Source: an uncultured Lachnospiraceae bacterium (lineage in GTDB: Bacteria > Bacillota > Clostridia > Lachnospirales > Lachnospiraceae). Taken from it: a DNA stretch of 64,000 nt. Made by a program: the position numbers and the translations under genes. The stretch lies in NCBI GenBank assembly GCA_947245585.1, contig CAMXPV010000015.1, positions 1 through 64,000 on the forward strand. The letters are read 5' to 3'. Below the pieces are notes generated by a model that was not told where the DNA came from, ran no database searches, and saw only the letters and a program-made list of their open reading frames with translations. Below are positions 1 to 9,028 of this stretch, piece by piece. Each line of letters begins with the position of its first letter. The first letter of the stretch is position 1.

Positions 1-15
1 TGATTTTATTATATC

Positions 16-45
16 AAAAAAAGCCAGCTTTTGCTGACCTTTTTT
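16..45. terminator. Imperfect bidirectional terminator-like hairpin
   Basis: An A-run, an imperfect stem (AAGCCAGC against GCTGACCTT with a TTTT loop) and a T-run lie together. This looks like the end of a transcription unit outside the window, or the upstream border of the TnpB-like locus. The stem contains mismatches, so confidence is low. Confidence 0.35.
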
Positions 46-54
46 GACAGTCTG

Positions 55-77
55 TCGCAGAATACCCAATTCTGCGA
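55..77. repeat. Perfect 9-bp inverted repeat upstream of the TnpB-like gene
   Basis: TCGCAGAAT, a 5-base spacer and ATTCTGCGA form a perfect inverted repeat that ends 18 bases before the GTG start. A TTGACA sequence lies at 44-49, just in front. It could be an operator for the gene, or a remnant of an IS200/IS605-type left-end hairpin. The sequence alone does not decide between these. Confidence 0.6.
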
Positions 78-95
78 AATTATATTTATTAAGAC

Positions 96-1409
96 GTGGG
101 AGCAGAATACAGCGATATGCCGCCAAGCACCATATGTAAGACTATTCGTCAATATAACAGCGAGCCCGTTTCGGAAGCGGATATGAGAAAACTTCAGGAG
201 ATCGCGAAAGACTACGGCACGGTCAAAAACTATGTGTATCAGCGTTATGGCGGAATTGGGGGTTTGCCGAAACTCTATCCCGGTTACACCGTACAGAATG
301 AGATGACGGCAAGCGGTCTGCGGGCACAGCTTGGTCTGCCCTCGGTGTATTTTTATCTGGCAGTTTTTGATGCTCTTGGGGATATCAAGAACCAGTGGAC
401 CCAGGTCAAAAGCAGGATAGAAAAATGTGTTCGGGAAAATGAAAATCTGACACCGGAGGACAGACATTATCTGCGGTTTGTCATGAAGCAGAGCCATTGT
501 TTTGAAGCAATTCTTCTGGGAAAAGAAATGTTGCTTTCCGAGGAATGGGAAAAATCTTTTCAGGAAGTGCGGACGGGAGTGGAGGAAAAACGCCTGAATC
601 AATATTTGCGAAGGCATTTACACAAGCTTCACACCGATACAGTGGATGGATTTGCCGTTTCGGAAAAGGCGTACCGCTATGATGACCATGGAATTTATCT
701 GGCCATCAAGGAGAAAAGAAAGCGGGTTTTCATTCCCCTTACGGATAATAACCGCTATGCAAAACAGCTTTATGTCCGCATTTTTCCGGAGGATGGGAAC
801 ATCGTTATCCATGTGCCGGTAGAGGTAAAAGTCAGACAGAATGAGGATTATCAGAAAGAAGTCGGATTGGCGATGGGAATCCGCGCCATGTTTGTGACGG
901 ACGAAGGCAGTATTTACGGGGAAAAATACAGCGATTATCAGTATGCTCTTTCCGAGCATGTCAGGGAAGGCAACATTCGATATAGAAAAAACAAAGAGAA
1001 AAATCCAGGCAGGAAAAAGTATATGGCCGGCAGGGAAAGACTGGAAGCGGCTCTTCATACCTATATTAATGCGGAAATCAACCGTATGCTGCGGGCGGAA
1101 AAGCCGTGCGTATTGTATCTTCCAAAACTGCCTCAAAGTTCCAAAGCGGGCGTGAATAAAAGGATCAACAGCTCCGTCAGCATGTGGCAGAAGGGATATA
1201 TAAGAGACCGTTTGTTTCAGAAATGCAGAGAGCAGTCTATCGAACTGATCGAGGTAGTAGGGAAAGATATCAGCAACGAGTGCAGTAGCTGCGGCGCGAT
1301 CGGTCAAAAGACAAATGGCATTTTTACTTGTAAGGCTTGTGGGACGAAAATTCCCGAGAGGGAAAACGCTGCAAGGAATGCCTTGAAAAGAGGGCGGATA
1401 CGTTCATAA
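96..1409 (+). CDS. TnpB/Cas12f-like RNA-guided protein with inactivated RuvC site
   Basis: This is a TnpB (IS605 OrfB) family protein of 437 residues. In order it shows an N-terminal wedge-like region, a RuvC-I segment near 256-271, a RuvC-II segment near 338-346, a complete zinc ribbon (Cys396, Cys399, Cys412, Cys415) and a RuvC-III segment ending in NAARNAL. Aligned to the usual TnpB motifs, the catalytic acids are gone: G-I-D-L-G reads G-L-A-M-G (Ala259), the V-E-D-L Glu position is Pro343, and the D-x-N-A-A Asp position is Arg422. The reading frame is otherwise intact. In the family these acids cut DNA, while the rest binds guide RNA and target. I infer a nuclease-dead, RNA-guided DNA binder. 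The start is GTG at 96 or ATG at 117; neither has a strong ribosome site. No TnpA gene is visible in the window. A generic decayed transposase is the alternative. Confidence 0.85.
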   Translation: MGAEYSDMPPSTICKTIRQYNSEPVSEADMRKLQEIAKDYGTVKNYVYQRYGGIGGLPKLYPGYTVQNEMTASGLRAQLGLPSVYFYLAVFDALGDIKNQWTQVKSRIEKCVRENENLTPEDRHYLRFVMKQSHCFEAILLGKEMLLSEEWEKSFQEVRTGVEEKRLNQYLRRHLHKLHTDTVDGFAVSEKAYRYDDHGIYLAIKEKRKRVFIPLTDNNRYAKQLYVRIFPEDGNIVIHVPVEVKVRQNEDYQKEVGLAMGIRAMFVTDEGSIYGEKYSDYQYALSEHVREGNIRYRKNKEKNPGRKKYMAGRERLEAALHTYINAEINRMLRAEKPCVLYLPKLPQSSKAGVNKRINSSVSMWQKGYIRDRLFQKCREQSIELIEVVGKDISNECSSCGAIGQKTNGIFTCKACGTKIPERENAARNALKRGRIRS

Positions 1410-1461
1410 GGAAGGCTTTCACAGATGAATGTTTCTTTCGGGAAGCATTTTACCAAAACCG

Positions 1462-1740
1462 TTTCCGGGAGTAGGACTGTGGGAAAATTCTTTTGATAAA
1501 AACTAGCGTAACGGATTTGCGGTAACGCAAACTGTAACGCCGAACGGCATTAGAAGCCGGCTGCGGCCGGGTATTGGGTATGCCAGGACCCGAGGGAACT
1601 TCCGCAAGGAAGAAGTACCGGGAGCGAAGCGGATTTCCGCATCACCTGAATAGGTGACCAATATGCCATATTAATAAGCCGTGTAATAAAGCGAAATCGA
1701 GCGGGCACGGCGGAGTGGTTGTACCTTGATAATTTCATAT
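1462..1740 (+). ncRNA. Candidate guide (omega-type) RNA downstream of the dead TnpB
   Basis: The non-coding gap 1410-1821 is unusually rich in perfect hairpins in the same direction as the TnpB-like gene. They are TTTGCG-GTAA-CGCAAA (1516-1531), GCC/GGC (1539-1548), CCGG/CCGG (1557-1570), CCCG/CGGG enclosing CTTCC-GCAA-GGAAG (1589-1622), GCGG/CCGC (1629-1640), CACCT-GAAT-AGGTG (1643-1656), AATAT/ATATT (1660-1672) and GCCGTG/CACGGC (1678-1711). Several loops are GNRA-like. TnpB proteins normally use an RNA made from exactly this position, with the scaffold first and the guide at its 3' end. If that holds, the guide begins near 1712-1740. Boundaries are estimates; another structured RNA class cannot be excluded. 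Confidence 0.6.
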
Positions 1741-1760
1741 TTTACATCGGAGCTCTTTAG

Positions 1761-1789
1761 TTTACATTTCATCGATATAATGTTAGTAT
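1761..1789 (+). promoter_or_regulatory. Candidate sigma-A promoter of the AAA/PD-(D/E)XK gene
   Basis: TTTACA at 1761-1766 is followed after 17 bases by TAGTAT at 1784-1789. Additional TATAAT-like hexamers lie at 1776, 1787 and 1800. The region is AT-rich and sits directly before the GGAGGG ribosome site of the next gene. Which -10 is used is not certain. Confidence 0.45.
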
Positions 1790-1821
1790 AATAATACATT
1801 ATAATAGATGGAGGGAACACA

Positions 1822-3414
1822 GTGAAGCGTAGGTTCAATATCAATGGTTCATGTAACTTAAACCGACACTATATGGTAGAGATTGGGGATAGACTGAAAA
1901 AAATAAAAGAGAATTATGTGGATTATGGCAGTTACTTTGTCATAAACAAGGGTCGTCAGTATGGGAAGACCACTACGCTCCATGCATTGGCTGATTATTT
2001 GTCGGAAGACTATCTTGTTTTTTCACTGGATTTTCAGAAAATGCCGGATGAAAAGTTTGAAAGTGGGGAGACATTCTCTCGCGCTTTTGTAGGTATGTTG
2101 TGTGAGTCCCTTCAATATGAAGATGGGGAAGAACAGCAGAAAATGCGGGCAAGGCTCTCTGAGTTTATGACAGTTCATCCGAAAATAGGGATGGATGATC
2201 TGTTTAAGTTTCTGGGCGATATTTGCAGAAAAAATCCGCGCCCTATTGTGTTGATGATTGATGAAGTGGACAGCGCCGGAAACAATCAGGTGTTTGTCCA
2301 GTTTCTTGCCTTGTTAAGAGGCGCCTATCTGGATCGGGATCAGACACCAACCTTCCACTCGGTAATTCTTGCCGGAGTATATAGCATAAAAAATCTGAAA
2401 TTGAAACTCCGTCCCGAATCGGAACATCAATACAATAGTCCATGGAACATTGCGGCAGATTTTGATATTGATATGAGCTTTTCTGCGCGGGAGATCGCAG
2501 GAATGCTTGCCGAGTACGAGACAGACTACCATACGGGGATGGATGTACAGGACGTTGCGGAAGAAATTTACGCATACACTTCGGGTTACCCGGTACTGGT
2601 TTCCATGATCTGTAAACGCATTGACGAAAAGATTATGGGAAACGATGGATTTGAGGATGCGAAGAGAGCATGGTCAAAAGAGGGAATTGAGAAAGCGGTA
2701 GCCATGATATTAAAGGACAGTAATCTTCTGTTTGAGAGCATGGTCAAGCAGCTTGACACATACGAAGATCTCTATAAGATTATGGAGGATATTTTGTACT
2801 GTGGAAAACGGATTCCCTATAGCTTGGAGGAAAAATCCATTAACCTTGGCGTTATGTTTGGCTTCCTGAAAGAAGAGAACGGCCATGTGGCGGTGGCGAA
2901 CCGTCTGTTTGAGATGTGCCTTTTGAATTTGTTTATGGCAAAGGAAGCGATCCGCAGCGATGTCTACGCACAGGGCGGGAGTGACAGGATTGGTTTTATA
3001 AAAAACGATATACTGGATATGGATTTGGTGTTAAAAAAGTTTGTCGAGTATTTCACTGAAATATGCAGCCAGAAGGATGCAAAATTCATTGAAAAGAATG
3101 GAAGAAAATTTTTCCTTCTGTATTTGAAGCCCATTATAAACGGAAGCGGAAATTATTATCTGGAGGCGCAGACAAGGGACGAAAGGCGCACGGACGTGAT
3201 CGTGGACTACCGCGGCGAGCAGTTTATTGTGGAGTTAAAGATATGGCATGGCAATGAGTATAAGGAACGTGGCGAACAGCAGCTTACGGAATACTTGGAC
3301 TACTACCATAAGGATAAGGGATATATGTTGAGCTTTAACTTTAACAAGAATAAGGAAGTGGGCGTGAAAGAAGTCAAAGTCGGGAATAAGACGATTGTGG
3401 AAGCTGTTGTGTGA
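1822..3414 (+). CDS. AAA ATPase with C-terminal PD-(D/E)XK nuclease-like domain
   Basis: A 530-residue protein starting at GTG 1822, chosen for the GGAGGG at 1810-1815. The N-terminal half is an AAA-type ATPase: Walker A GRQYGKT near residue 50 and Walker B VLMIDEVD near 145. The C-terminal part has a PD-(D/E)XK signature near 455-480 (TDVIVDY, then the E-x-K motif in VELKIW, followed by GEQQLTEYL). Proteins of this architecture are abundant and multicopy in gut Firmicutes and Bacteroidetes. Their biological role is not established; nucleic-acid processing or defence is inferred from the domains only. It is codirectional with the dead TnpB and its candidate guide RNA but has its own promoter candidate and terminator. 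Confidence 0.8.
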   Translation: MKRRFNINGSCNLNRHYMVEIGDRLKKIKENYVDYGSYFVINKGRQYGKTTTLHALADYLSEDYLVFSLDFQKMPDEKFESGETFSRAFVGMLCESLQYEDGEEQQKMRARLSEFMTVHPKIGMDDLFKFLGDICRKNPRPIVLMIDEVDSAGNNQVFVQFLALLRGAYLDRDQTPTFHSVILAGVYSIKNLKLKLRPESEHQYNSPWNIAADFDIDMSFSAREIAGMLAEYETDYHTGMDVQDVAEEIYAYTSGYPVLVSMICKRIDEKIMGNDGFEDAKRAWSKEGIEKAVAMILKDSNLLFESMVKQLDTYEDLYKIMEDILYCGKRIPYSLEEKSINLGVMFGFLKEENGHVAVANRLFEMCLLNLFMAKEAIRSDVYAQGGSDRIGFIKNDILDMDLVLKKFVEYFTEICSQKDAKFIEKNGRKFFLLYLKPIINGSGNYYLEAQTRDERRTDVIVDYRGEQFIVELKIWHGNEYKERGEQQLTEYLDYYHKDKGYMLSFNFNKNKEVGVKEVKVGNKTIVEAVV

Positions 3415-3444
3415 GCGGTAAATAAAGAGGATTAGGTTAATAAG

Positions 3445-3490
3445 AGATCTGATGTAAGGTATGAAATTGCTTTATGTCAGATCTTTTTCT
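3445..3490 (+). terminator. Intrinsic terminator after the AAA ATPase gene
   Basis: AGATCTGA and TCAGATCT form a stem with a long loop, followed by TTTTTCT. It ends the ATPase transcription unit. It also argues that the next coding frame starts at 3530 rather than at the ATG at 3461, which sits inside the terminator loop. Confidence 0.7.
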
Positions 3491-3529
3491 ATGTGCGTTA
3501 GCGGAATGGAGCCAACCAGGATTTGTATT

Positions 3530-4868
3530 ATGAAAAAAAAGACATTATTATCCATCTTGGATTCGATGGAAAAAATAAATGATTCTGTCATAAAAAACAT
3601 AGATGCGGGTATGCCGGTGCCTATGGAAACATTGGTGGACTGTCAGGATTCCGCGATTGCGGTAGGTAATGAAATCGAACAGCAATACGGCAATACTGGA
3701 GAAGAGACCGTTCATTTGTTGGAGGCCTACTGCGAAAATTTGTATCAAATGAGCAGCAAATTGGAGGATGTTGCTTCCTGTAGGAAATTGGGAAAAAAGA
3801 TTCAAAAACAGTTGGTACAGATCAGGAACAGCATCAAATACAACCTCCTCGAAGATAAAAAGGAAGTCGTTTTCCTTCCCTACAAGGCTTCCATGTGGGA
3901 CTCCCTGGAGAGTGTATGGCGGGCGGCGGATGTCGATCCGAGCTGCGATGCCTATGTGATCCCGATTCCTTACTTTGACAAGAACCCGGACGGCAGTTTT
4001 CGCGAGGAGCATTATGAGGGGGACTTATATCCGAAGGATGTGCCGGTTACCCGTTATGATGAGTACGATCTGGAAGCACACCACCCGGATGTCATTTACA
4101 TAGTGTAATCACGTGACTAGCGTGCATCCCTATTTCTATTCTAAGAATCTGCGAAATTATACAAATAAATTAGTATATGTATCTTATTTTATATTAGGCG
4201 AAATAGAGCCGGATAATCAGGAGGCCATCGACGGCATGAAGCATTTCTATTTCACGCCGGGAACGATTTATGCAGACCAGGTGGTTGTCCAGTCTGAAAA
4301 CATGCGGCAGATTTATATCAATGAATACCTGAAAGCGGCAAAGGAGATGGGGCTGCCCGGCGAACATGTGGACAGGAAGTTTCTGGAAAAGAAATTTCTG
4401 GGGACAGGGTCGCCGAAGCTTGACAAAGTACAGAATACAAAGAAGGAAGATCTGGAGATACCGGTGGAGTGGCTGAAAATCATCGAGAAGCCGGACGGGA
4501 GCCTAAAGAAGATTGTTTTTTACAATACCAGTGTGAGCGCGCTTTTACAGCACAGCGAGAAGATGCTCAAAAAGATGGAGTCGGTGTTTGGGATATTCAA
4601 GGAAAAGAAAGACGAGGTGGCGTTATTTTGGAGACCACACCCCTTGATTCAGGCGACCATCGAGAGCATGAGGCCACAGCTTTGGGAGGCGTATCAGAAG
4701 ATCAGAGACAGATATATCGAGGAAGGTTGGGGAATCTATGATGATTCTGCGGAGCTAGACCGTGCTGTGGTATTGAGCGACGCGTATTATGGGGATCCCA
4801 GTTCGGTGGTGCAGTTGTGTCGGGAGAAGGGGATGTTGGTGATGGTGCAGAATGTGAATTGCTCATGA
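3530..4868 (+). pseudogene. CDP-glycerol glycerophosphotransferase-like gene, broken by a frameshifting deletion
   Basis: Two adjacent frames together make one protein of a family with CDP-glycerol:polyglycerophosphate glycerophosphotransferase-like C-terminal parts, acting on cell-wall glycopolymers. The first part (3530-4108) has a helical N-terminus and ends in PDVIYI. The second frame resumes with C-N-H-V-T-S-V-H-P around 4104-4130 and continues with FYSKNL, the WRPHP segment and YYGDPSSVV. The two parts meet at a junction where about 17 bases seem to be missing, which gives a TAA at 4106. That missing length is inferred from the expected residues between the segments. The start ATG 3530 is preceded by a weak AGG. 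Translation of the halves as separate peptides is possible but unlikely to be functional. Confidence 0.7.
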
Positions 4869-4929
4869 GTGATATGTGACGTGTTTTTTATATGGAAAAC
4901 AAGCAAAGGTATTAGTGGAGGTACTAAAA

Positions 4930-6486
4930 GTGGAGAGTACTAAGAGTAATATTTTTGAGTATATCGATGAGTTGGCGTGTGATCCAAATAGGAAAGTGGC
5001 GATCTGGGGAGCGGGAGAAACAGCGAAAATTCTTTTTGAATTAACGAATATTACTAAAGTTAATTGGTTGACAGTGATAGATGAAAAAAAAGCAGGTGAG
5101 CATTTTTATGGACATACCATAATTTGTCCTGACGAAGCGAATTTTAGAAGTATTACATCACTTGTCGTTACGCCACTTAAGGCACAGAAAGAGATAAGCG
5201 ATATTTTAAAAAATCAATATGCTTTTCAGGGAGAAATTATAAACATATATGAGAATGATGATGCTCCGTTTATTTATGAACAATCTTGGTTTGCTGAGTA
5301 TATGCAAAAAAGGTATAGAAAAAAACTTGAAATTATAAAAAACAAAGATGTGATTCGTATTGGTTATATTACAAGTCAAAATGAACTTTGGAATTTGTAA
5401 AGTTTTTATGAGGAAATAAAAAGGGATAAGAGATATTATTTTGAAGTAATTGCGCTGCCAAACTTTGAAAATACTCTCGAATCAAAAGAAAAATCCTGTG
5501 ATACCAATTATCAGTTTTTTGAAAGAAATGGCATCAATGTCGTTAGAGGCTATGATTCTTATCACAATCGATTTATCCCAATTGAAGAGTGGAATTACGA
5601 TATTTTGTTTTGGGATCAACCGGGAACGTGGGCAGGTATCAAAAAAGACATACCGATATATGCGTTCATTAAAAAGTTTCTTTTATGCTACGTACCCTAT
5701 GGGTATAAAGTTGCCGACGGACAAAAGGCTCATTATGGTTTGGACTATTATAATCTCTCGTGGAGAATATTTGCCGAAAGTGATTGGCATTATGAGCAGT
5801 TTAAAAAATTAGGGCAAGTAGAAGGTAAAAACGTCGTAGTGACCGGCTTCCCTAAATTAGATAAGTATTTAAAAAATGATAGAGATTATTCAGATTGGAA
5901 ACATGGAAAGAACGCGGAGAAAAGGGTAATCTGGGCATCTCATTGGACGTTTAGGAAGCCGGGGTGGGAGTACTCCACGTTTGACAGTAATTATAAGGAG
6001 TTTTTAAGGTATGCGTCTGCGCATAAGGAAATAGACTGGATTGTAAAGCCGCATCAAAGATTGTATTTTTGGGCTGTTGAAAGTGGATTGATGACAGAAA
6101 AAGAAATGAGGAATTATTTTGAAAGTTGGAATGCTTTAGACAATGCGGTGGTATGTGATGGCGGAAATTATATGGATATGTTTCTGACATCTGATGCGCT
6201 GATTACGGACTGTGGGTCATTTTTGGCGGAATATCTTCCAAGTAAAAAACCTGTTATACATTTGTATAAGGACACATGTAAATACAATGAAATCGGCAAT
6301 ATGATTACACAAACATATTACAGATGCAGGAGTTGGGACGAGATACAAAACACGATCGAGAGAGTCATTATACAGGAAGATGACTATTTGAAAGATCAAA
6401 GGCTGTCAATGTTAAAATACGTTGTGCCGAATCAGGAAGGCGCCGGGAGAGCAATTTTAGAAGAAATCAAGAGGACAGTCGCATAA
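4930..6486 (+). pseudogene. Glycerophosphotransferase-like gene with Rossmann-type N-terminal module, interrupted by in-frame TAA
   Basis: One continuous frame of 519 codons runs from GTG 4930 (GGAGG at 4917-4921) to 6486, with a single TAA at 5398-5400. Residues before and after the stop join smoothly (ELWNL, stop, SFYEEIKRD). The N-terminal module has the nucleotide-binding-like motif VAIWGAGETAKIL. The C-terminal part resembles CDP-glycerol glycerophosphotransferases: TGFPKLDK, VKPHQR, and LITDCGSFLAEYLPSKKPV. The stop is one base from AAA (Lys), so a nonsense mutation is the simplest reading. A sequencing error is possible, but neighbouring genes are damaged too. Confidence 0.75.
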
Positions 6487-6525
6487 AAGAATATGGGATG
6501 AAGAGTAGTATGAGAGGGAAAAGAA

Positions 6526-6990
6526 ATGAGTAAAATGCGGGTATTAATAAATGGGTTTGGCAGAATTGGACGGGCAATTACGCGTATCAATTTGGCGCAC
6601 GAGATATTTGAATTGGCTGCTATAAATGATATTAATCCGGACAATAAAAATATTGCGTATTTATTAAAGTATGACAGTACATTTGGAAGATTGGGAAATG
6701 AGATAAGCAGTGATGAAGAAAATTTATATATAGATGGAAAACCGATCAAATTATATCACAAATCGGCTGCCAAAGAATTGGATTTAGAAAATGTAGATAT
6801 TTTGATTGACTCATCCGGAATAAGGGAGAATATTCTTCAAATTGAAGAAATAGCAGAATCGTTACAGGACAAGCGTTTTATTATTACAAATATTGATTCC
6901 AAAAAGGCAAAGAATATTATTTTCGGGGTTAATCATGAACTGCTGAAAGAAGCTGAGACTACAGTTAGTATTTTTGTCTCCTTTTTATGA
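6526..6990 (+). pseudogene. Glyceraldehyde-3-phosphate dehydrogenase-like fragment, 3' part lost
   Basis: The first 150 residues match a GAPDH-type NAD-binding domain: INGFGRIGRAITR at the start, then INDINPDN, YLLKYDSTFG and IDSSG. It ends at ETTVS, exactly where the family continues into the catalytic S-N-A-S-C-T-T-N segment, and then runs into an unrelated frame. Usual length is about 335 residues, so the catalytic domain is missing. The fragment appears to be the left side of a deletion that joined it to the next gene near 6965-6975. Its position inside a glycan locus suggests a paralogue rather than the glycolytic enzyme. Confidence 0.75.
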
Positions 6991-7783
6991 TGGGGATGAT
7001 CCAGATGTTATTCCGGTTTACGAGTCATCTTTTCAATTTCAGAGTTTCTTTATTCAGGCTTATAAGAGGTTGATGGAAACATCATGTCAATATTTTCTAA
7101 TGGTTGCAGATGATATGATCATAAACCCGGCATACAATGAGTCAAATATTCTTACTTATTTAGGAATGGAAAATAAAAAGGCAGGTATAGACTATTCGCT
7201 TCCATTTAACAGGACAGGTGGTTTTGCATGGAGTCATGGCCGTTATAGCTCACAGCCGTTTTTCTCCAGGGCATCTGAGTGGAGAACGAGCCTTCCAACT
7301 TACGAGGAAGCGTTGAATCTATTTGCGGATTTTTGGGGCGAAAAGTATGCCGAAAAATATGGGAAAAATTTTTATGCGCCAATGATTGGAGAGTCAGAGG
7401 AAGAATTTCAGAAAGAAAAAGAGGATTTTTTGTTGAGAAATAAAGGAGAAGATATTCCATATCCAATGGCGCGCGGCTATTCAGATATTTTGTGTATCCG
7501 ACGTGATGTAGCTCAGATATTATTCCATAGAATGGGTATTTTTTCTGCGATGAATTTATTTGCGGAGTTAGCGATCCCAACCTCGATTGTGCTTACTGTC
7601 CCCAGAAATGAAGTTAGCTTTTTTTCCGGATTGCCGGACCGTTCCCGAAAAGTCATGTGGGATAAGGAAAAAATATCCGAATTTGCAGCGGCATGTAAAT
7701 CTAATTATAAAAACTTAACGGAAATCTGGGAGCGGTCATGGATGTATGCGCATCCGGTTAAGCTTTCAGGTTGGGAGGTCTGA
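6974..7783 (+). pseudogene. 5'-truncated gene of a cell-surface glycan locus, function unknown
   Basis: The frame is open upstream into the GAPDH-like fragment and reads VFLSPFYDGDDPDVIPVYES at its left end, which looks like an internal beta strand and loop rather than a natural N-terminus. No ribosome site precedes the TTG at 6974. About 270 residues remain, including YFLMVADDMIINP, reminiscent of an acidic DD motif of glycosyltransferases, and a long hydrophilic middle. I do not recognise the family with certainty. It ends 6 bases before the next gene, in operon-like spacing. It is probably inactive because its beginning was lost in the deletion. Confidence 0.6.
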
Positions 7784-7789
7784 CAATAC

Positions 7790-8998
7790 ATGAGATACCT
7801 TATTTTAGGAGGCGGGCCGGCGGGGCTGACTATGGCTCATCAGCTGCTAAGAAGAGGAGAGGATTCGTTTCTTGTTTTAGAAGCTGAAGAAGAGGCGGGA
7901 GGATTGTGCCGCAGTAAGCAGGTTGATGGGTATCCGCTAGATATTGGAGGTGGCCATTTTCTTGACGTGAAAAGGCCTAAGGTGAAGGAATTTTTGTTTT
8001 CATTTCTTGGGGAAGAAGAATGGGAATATTTTGAGCGGGACAGCCGCATAGAGATTGAGGGATATACGATTGGGCATCCTTTTGAAGCAAATATTTGGCA
8101 GTTTCCCATAACAGAACAGATTGCATACATTAAGTCGATTGCATATGCAGGCTGTAATACGGGGGAAGCAATGCCTGATGATTTTGTCAGTTGGATCACG
8201 TGGAAACTGGGGAAGCTGATTGCAGAGAACTATATGCTGCCATATAACCGTAAAATGTATGGCAATAATTTAAACATTTTAGGGACGGAGTGGCTAGATA
8301 AACTTCCGAATGTAAGTCTGGATGAAACATTGCGGTCTTGTTTGACACACCATGCCTATGGAACGCAGCCGGGACATGCACAGTTTTTATATCCGAAGCA
8401 TTATGGATACGGAGAAGTCTGGCTGCGGATGGCAGAGGTTTTGGGGGAACATATATTATATAGTCAGCCAGTTAAAAAGATAAATTTTAAAACGAAAACC
8501 GTGGAAACAGAAAATGGGGATAATTACTGTGCGGATCGGATTATTTCAACAATTCCCTAGAATACGTTTACAGAAATTTTAGGCATCCCAAAGGAATTAA
8601 GAGAAATTATTACAGGATTAAAACATACATCAGTTGAAATTCGTTATTTTCCTGAACATTTAGACACAAAGGCGCATTGGATTTATTGTCCTGATGCAAA
8701 ACTTGCATATCACCGTGTTTTAGTCAGACATAATTTTTGCAAAGGGAGAGGATATTGGACAGAAATAAACATGGAACGTGTTCAGAATGGCAATGGAGAT
8801 CAGATGGAACGTTTTATTAATACATACGCCTATCCAATAAATGATATAGGAAAAAATGCAAAAATGAAGAGATTGCTGATGTGGTGTAAAGAAAATGAAG
8901 TATATGGTTTGGGAAGATGGGGAGAACATCAGCATTATAACTCTGATGTTACCGTGGAAAAAGCGATGCAACTAGGAAATATCCTTTGTCAAACGTAG
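7790..8998 (+). pseudogene. UDP-galactopyranose mutase-like FAD protein, interrupted by in-frame TAG
   Basis: The N-terminus has the FAD dinucleotide-binding motif LGGGPAGLTMA, then LEAEEEAGGLCRS and DIGGGHF, typical of the UDP-galactopyranose mutase, protoporphyrinogen oxidase and amine oxidase superfamily. The frame is interrupted by TAG at 8558-8560 after IISTIP and continues without further stops to 8998 (NTFTEILGIP onward). In relatives this position is often Trp (STIPW), and TGG to TAG is a single change. The full frame would be about 402 residues, a normal size for the family. It follows the preceding gene by 6 bases. Likely role before decay: sugar-nucleotide or glycan redox step in surface polymer synthesis. 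Confidence 0.75.
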
Positions 8999-9028
8999 AA
9001 ATTAATTTAATTAGGTGAGGGAAATGAT

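Noticed and set aside
5450-5812. Separate short frame inside the second glycerophosphotransferase-like gene
   Set aside because: The main frame continues through this stretch on both sides of the single TAA; the other frame is a shadow.
5398-8560. Recoded stops (selenocysteine or pyrrolysine) as the reason for in-frame TAA and TAG
   Set aside because: TAA is not a recoding codon in these systems, neighbouring genes use all three stops normally, and nearby genes are also broken by deletions.
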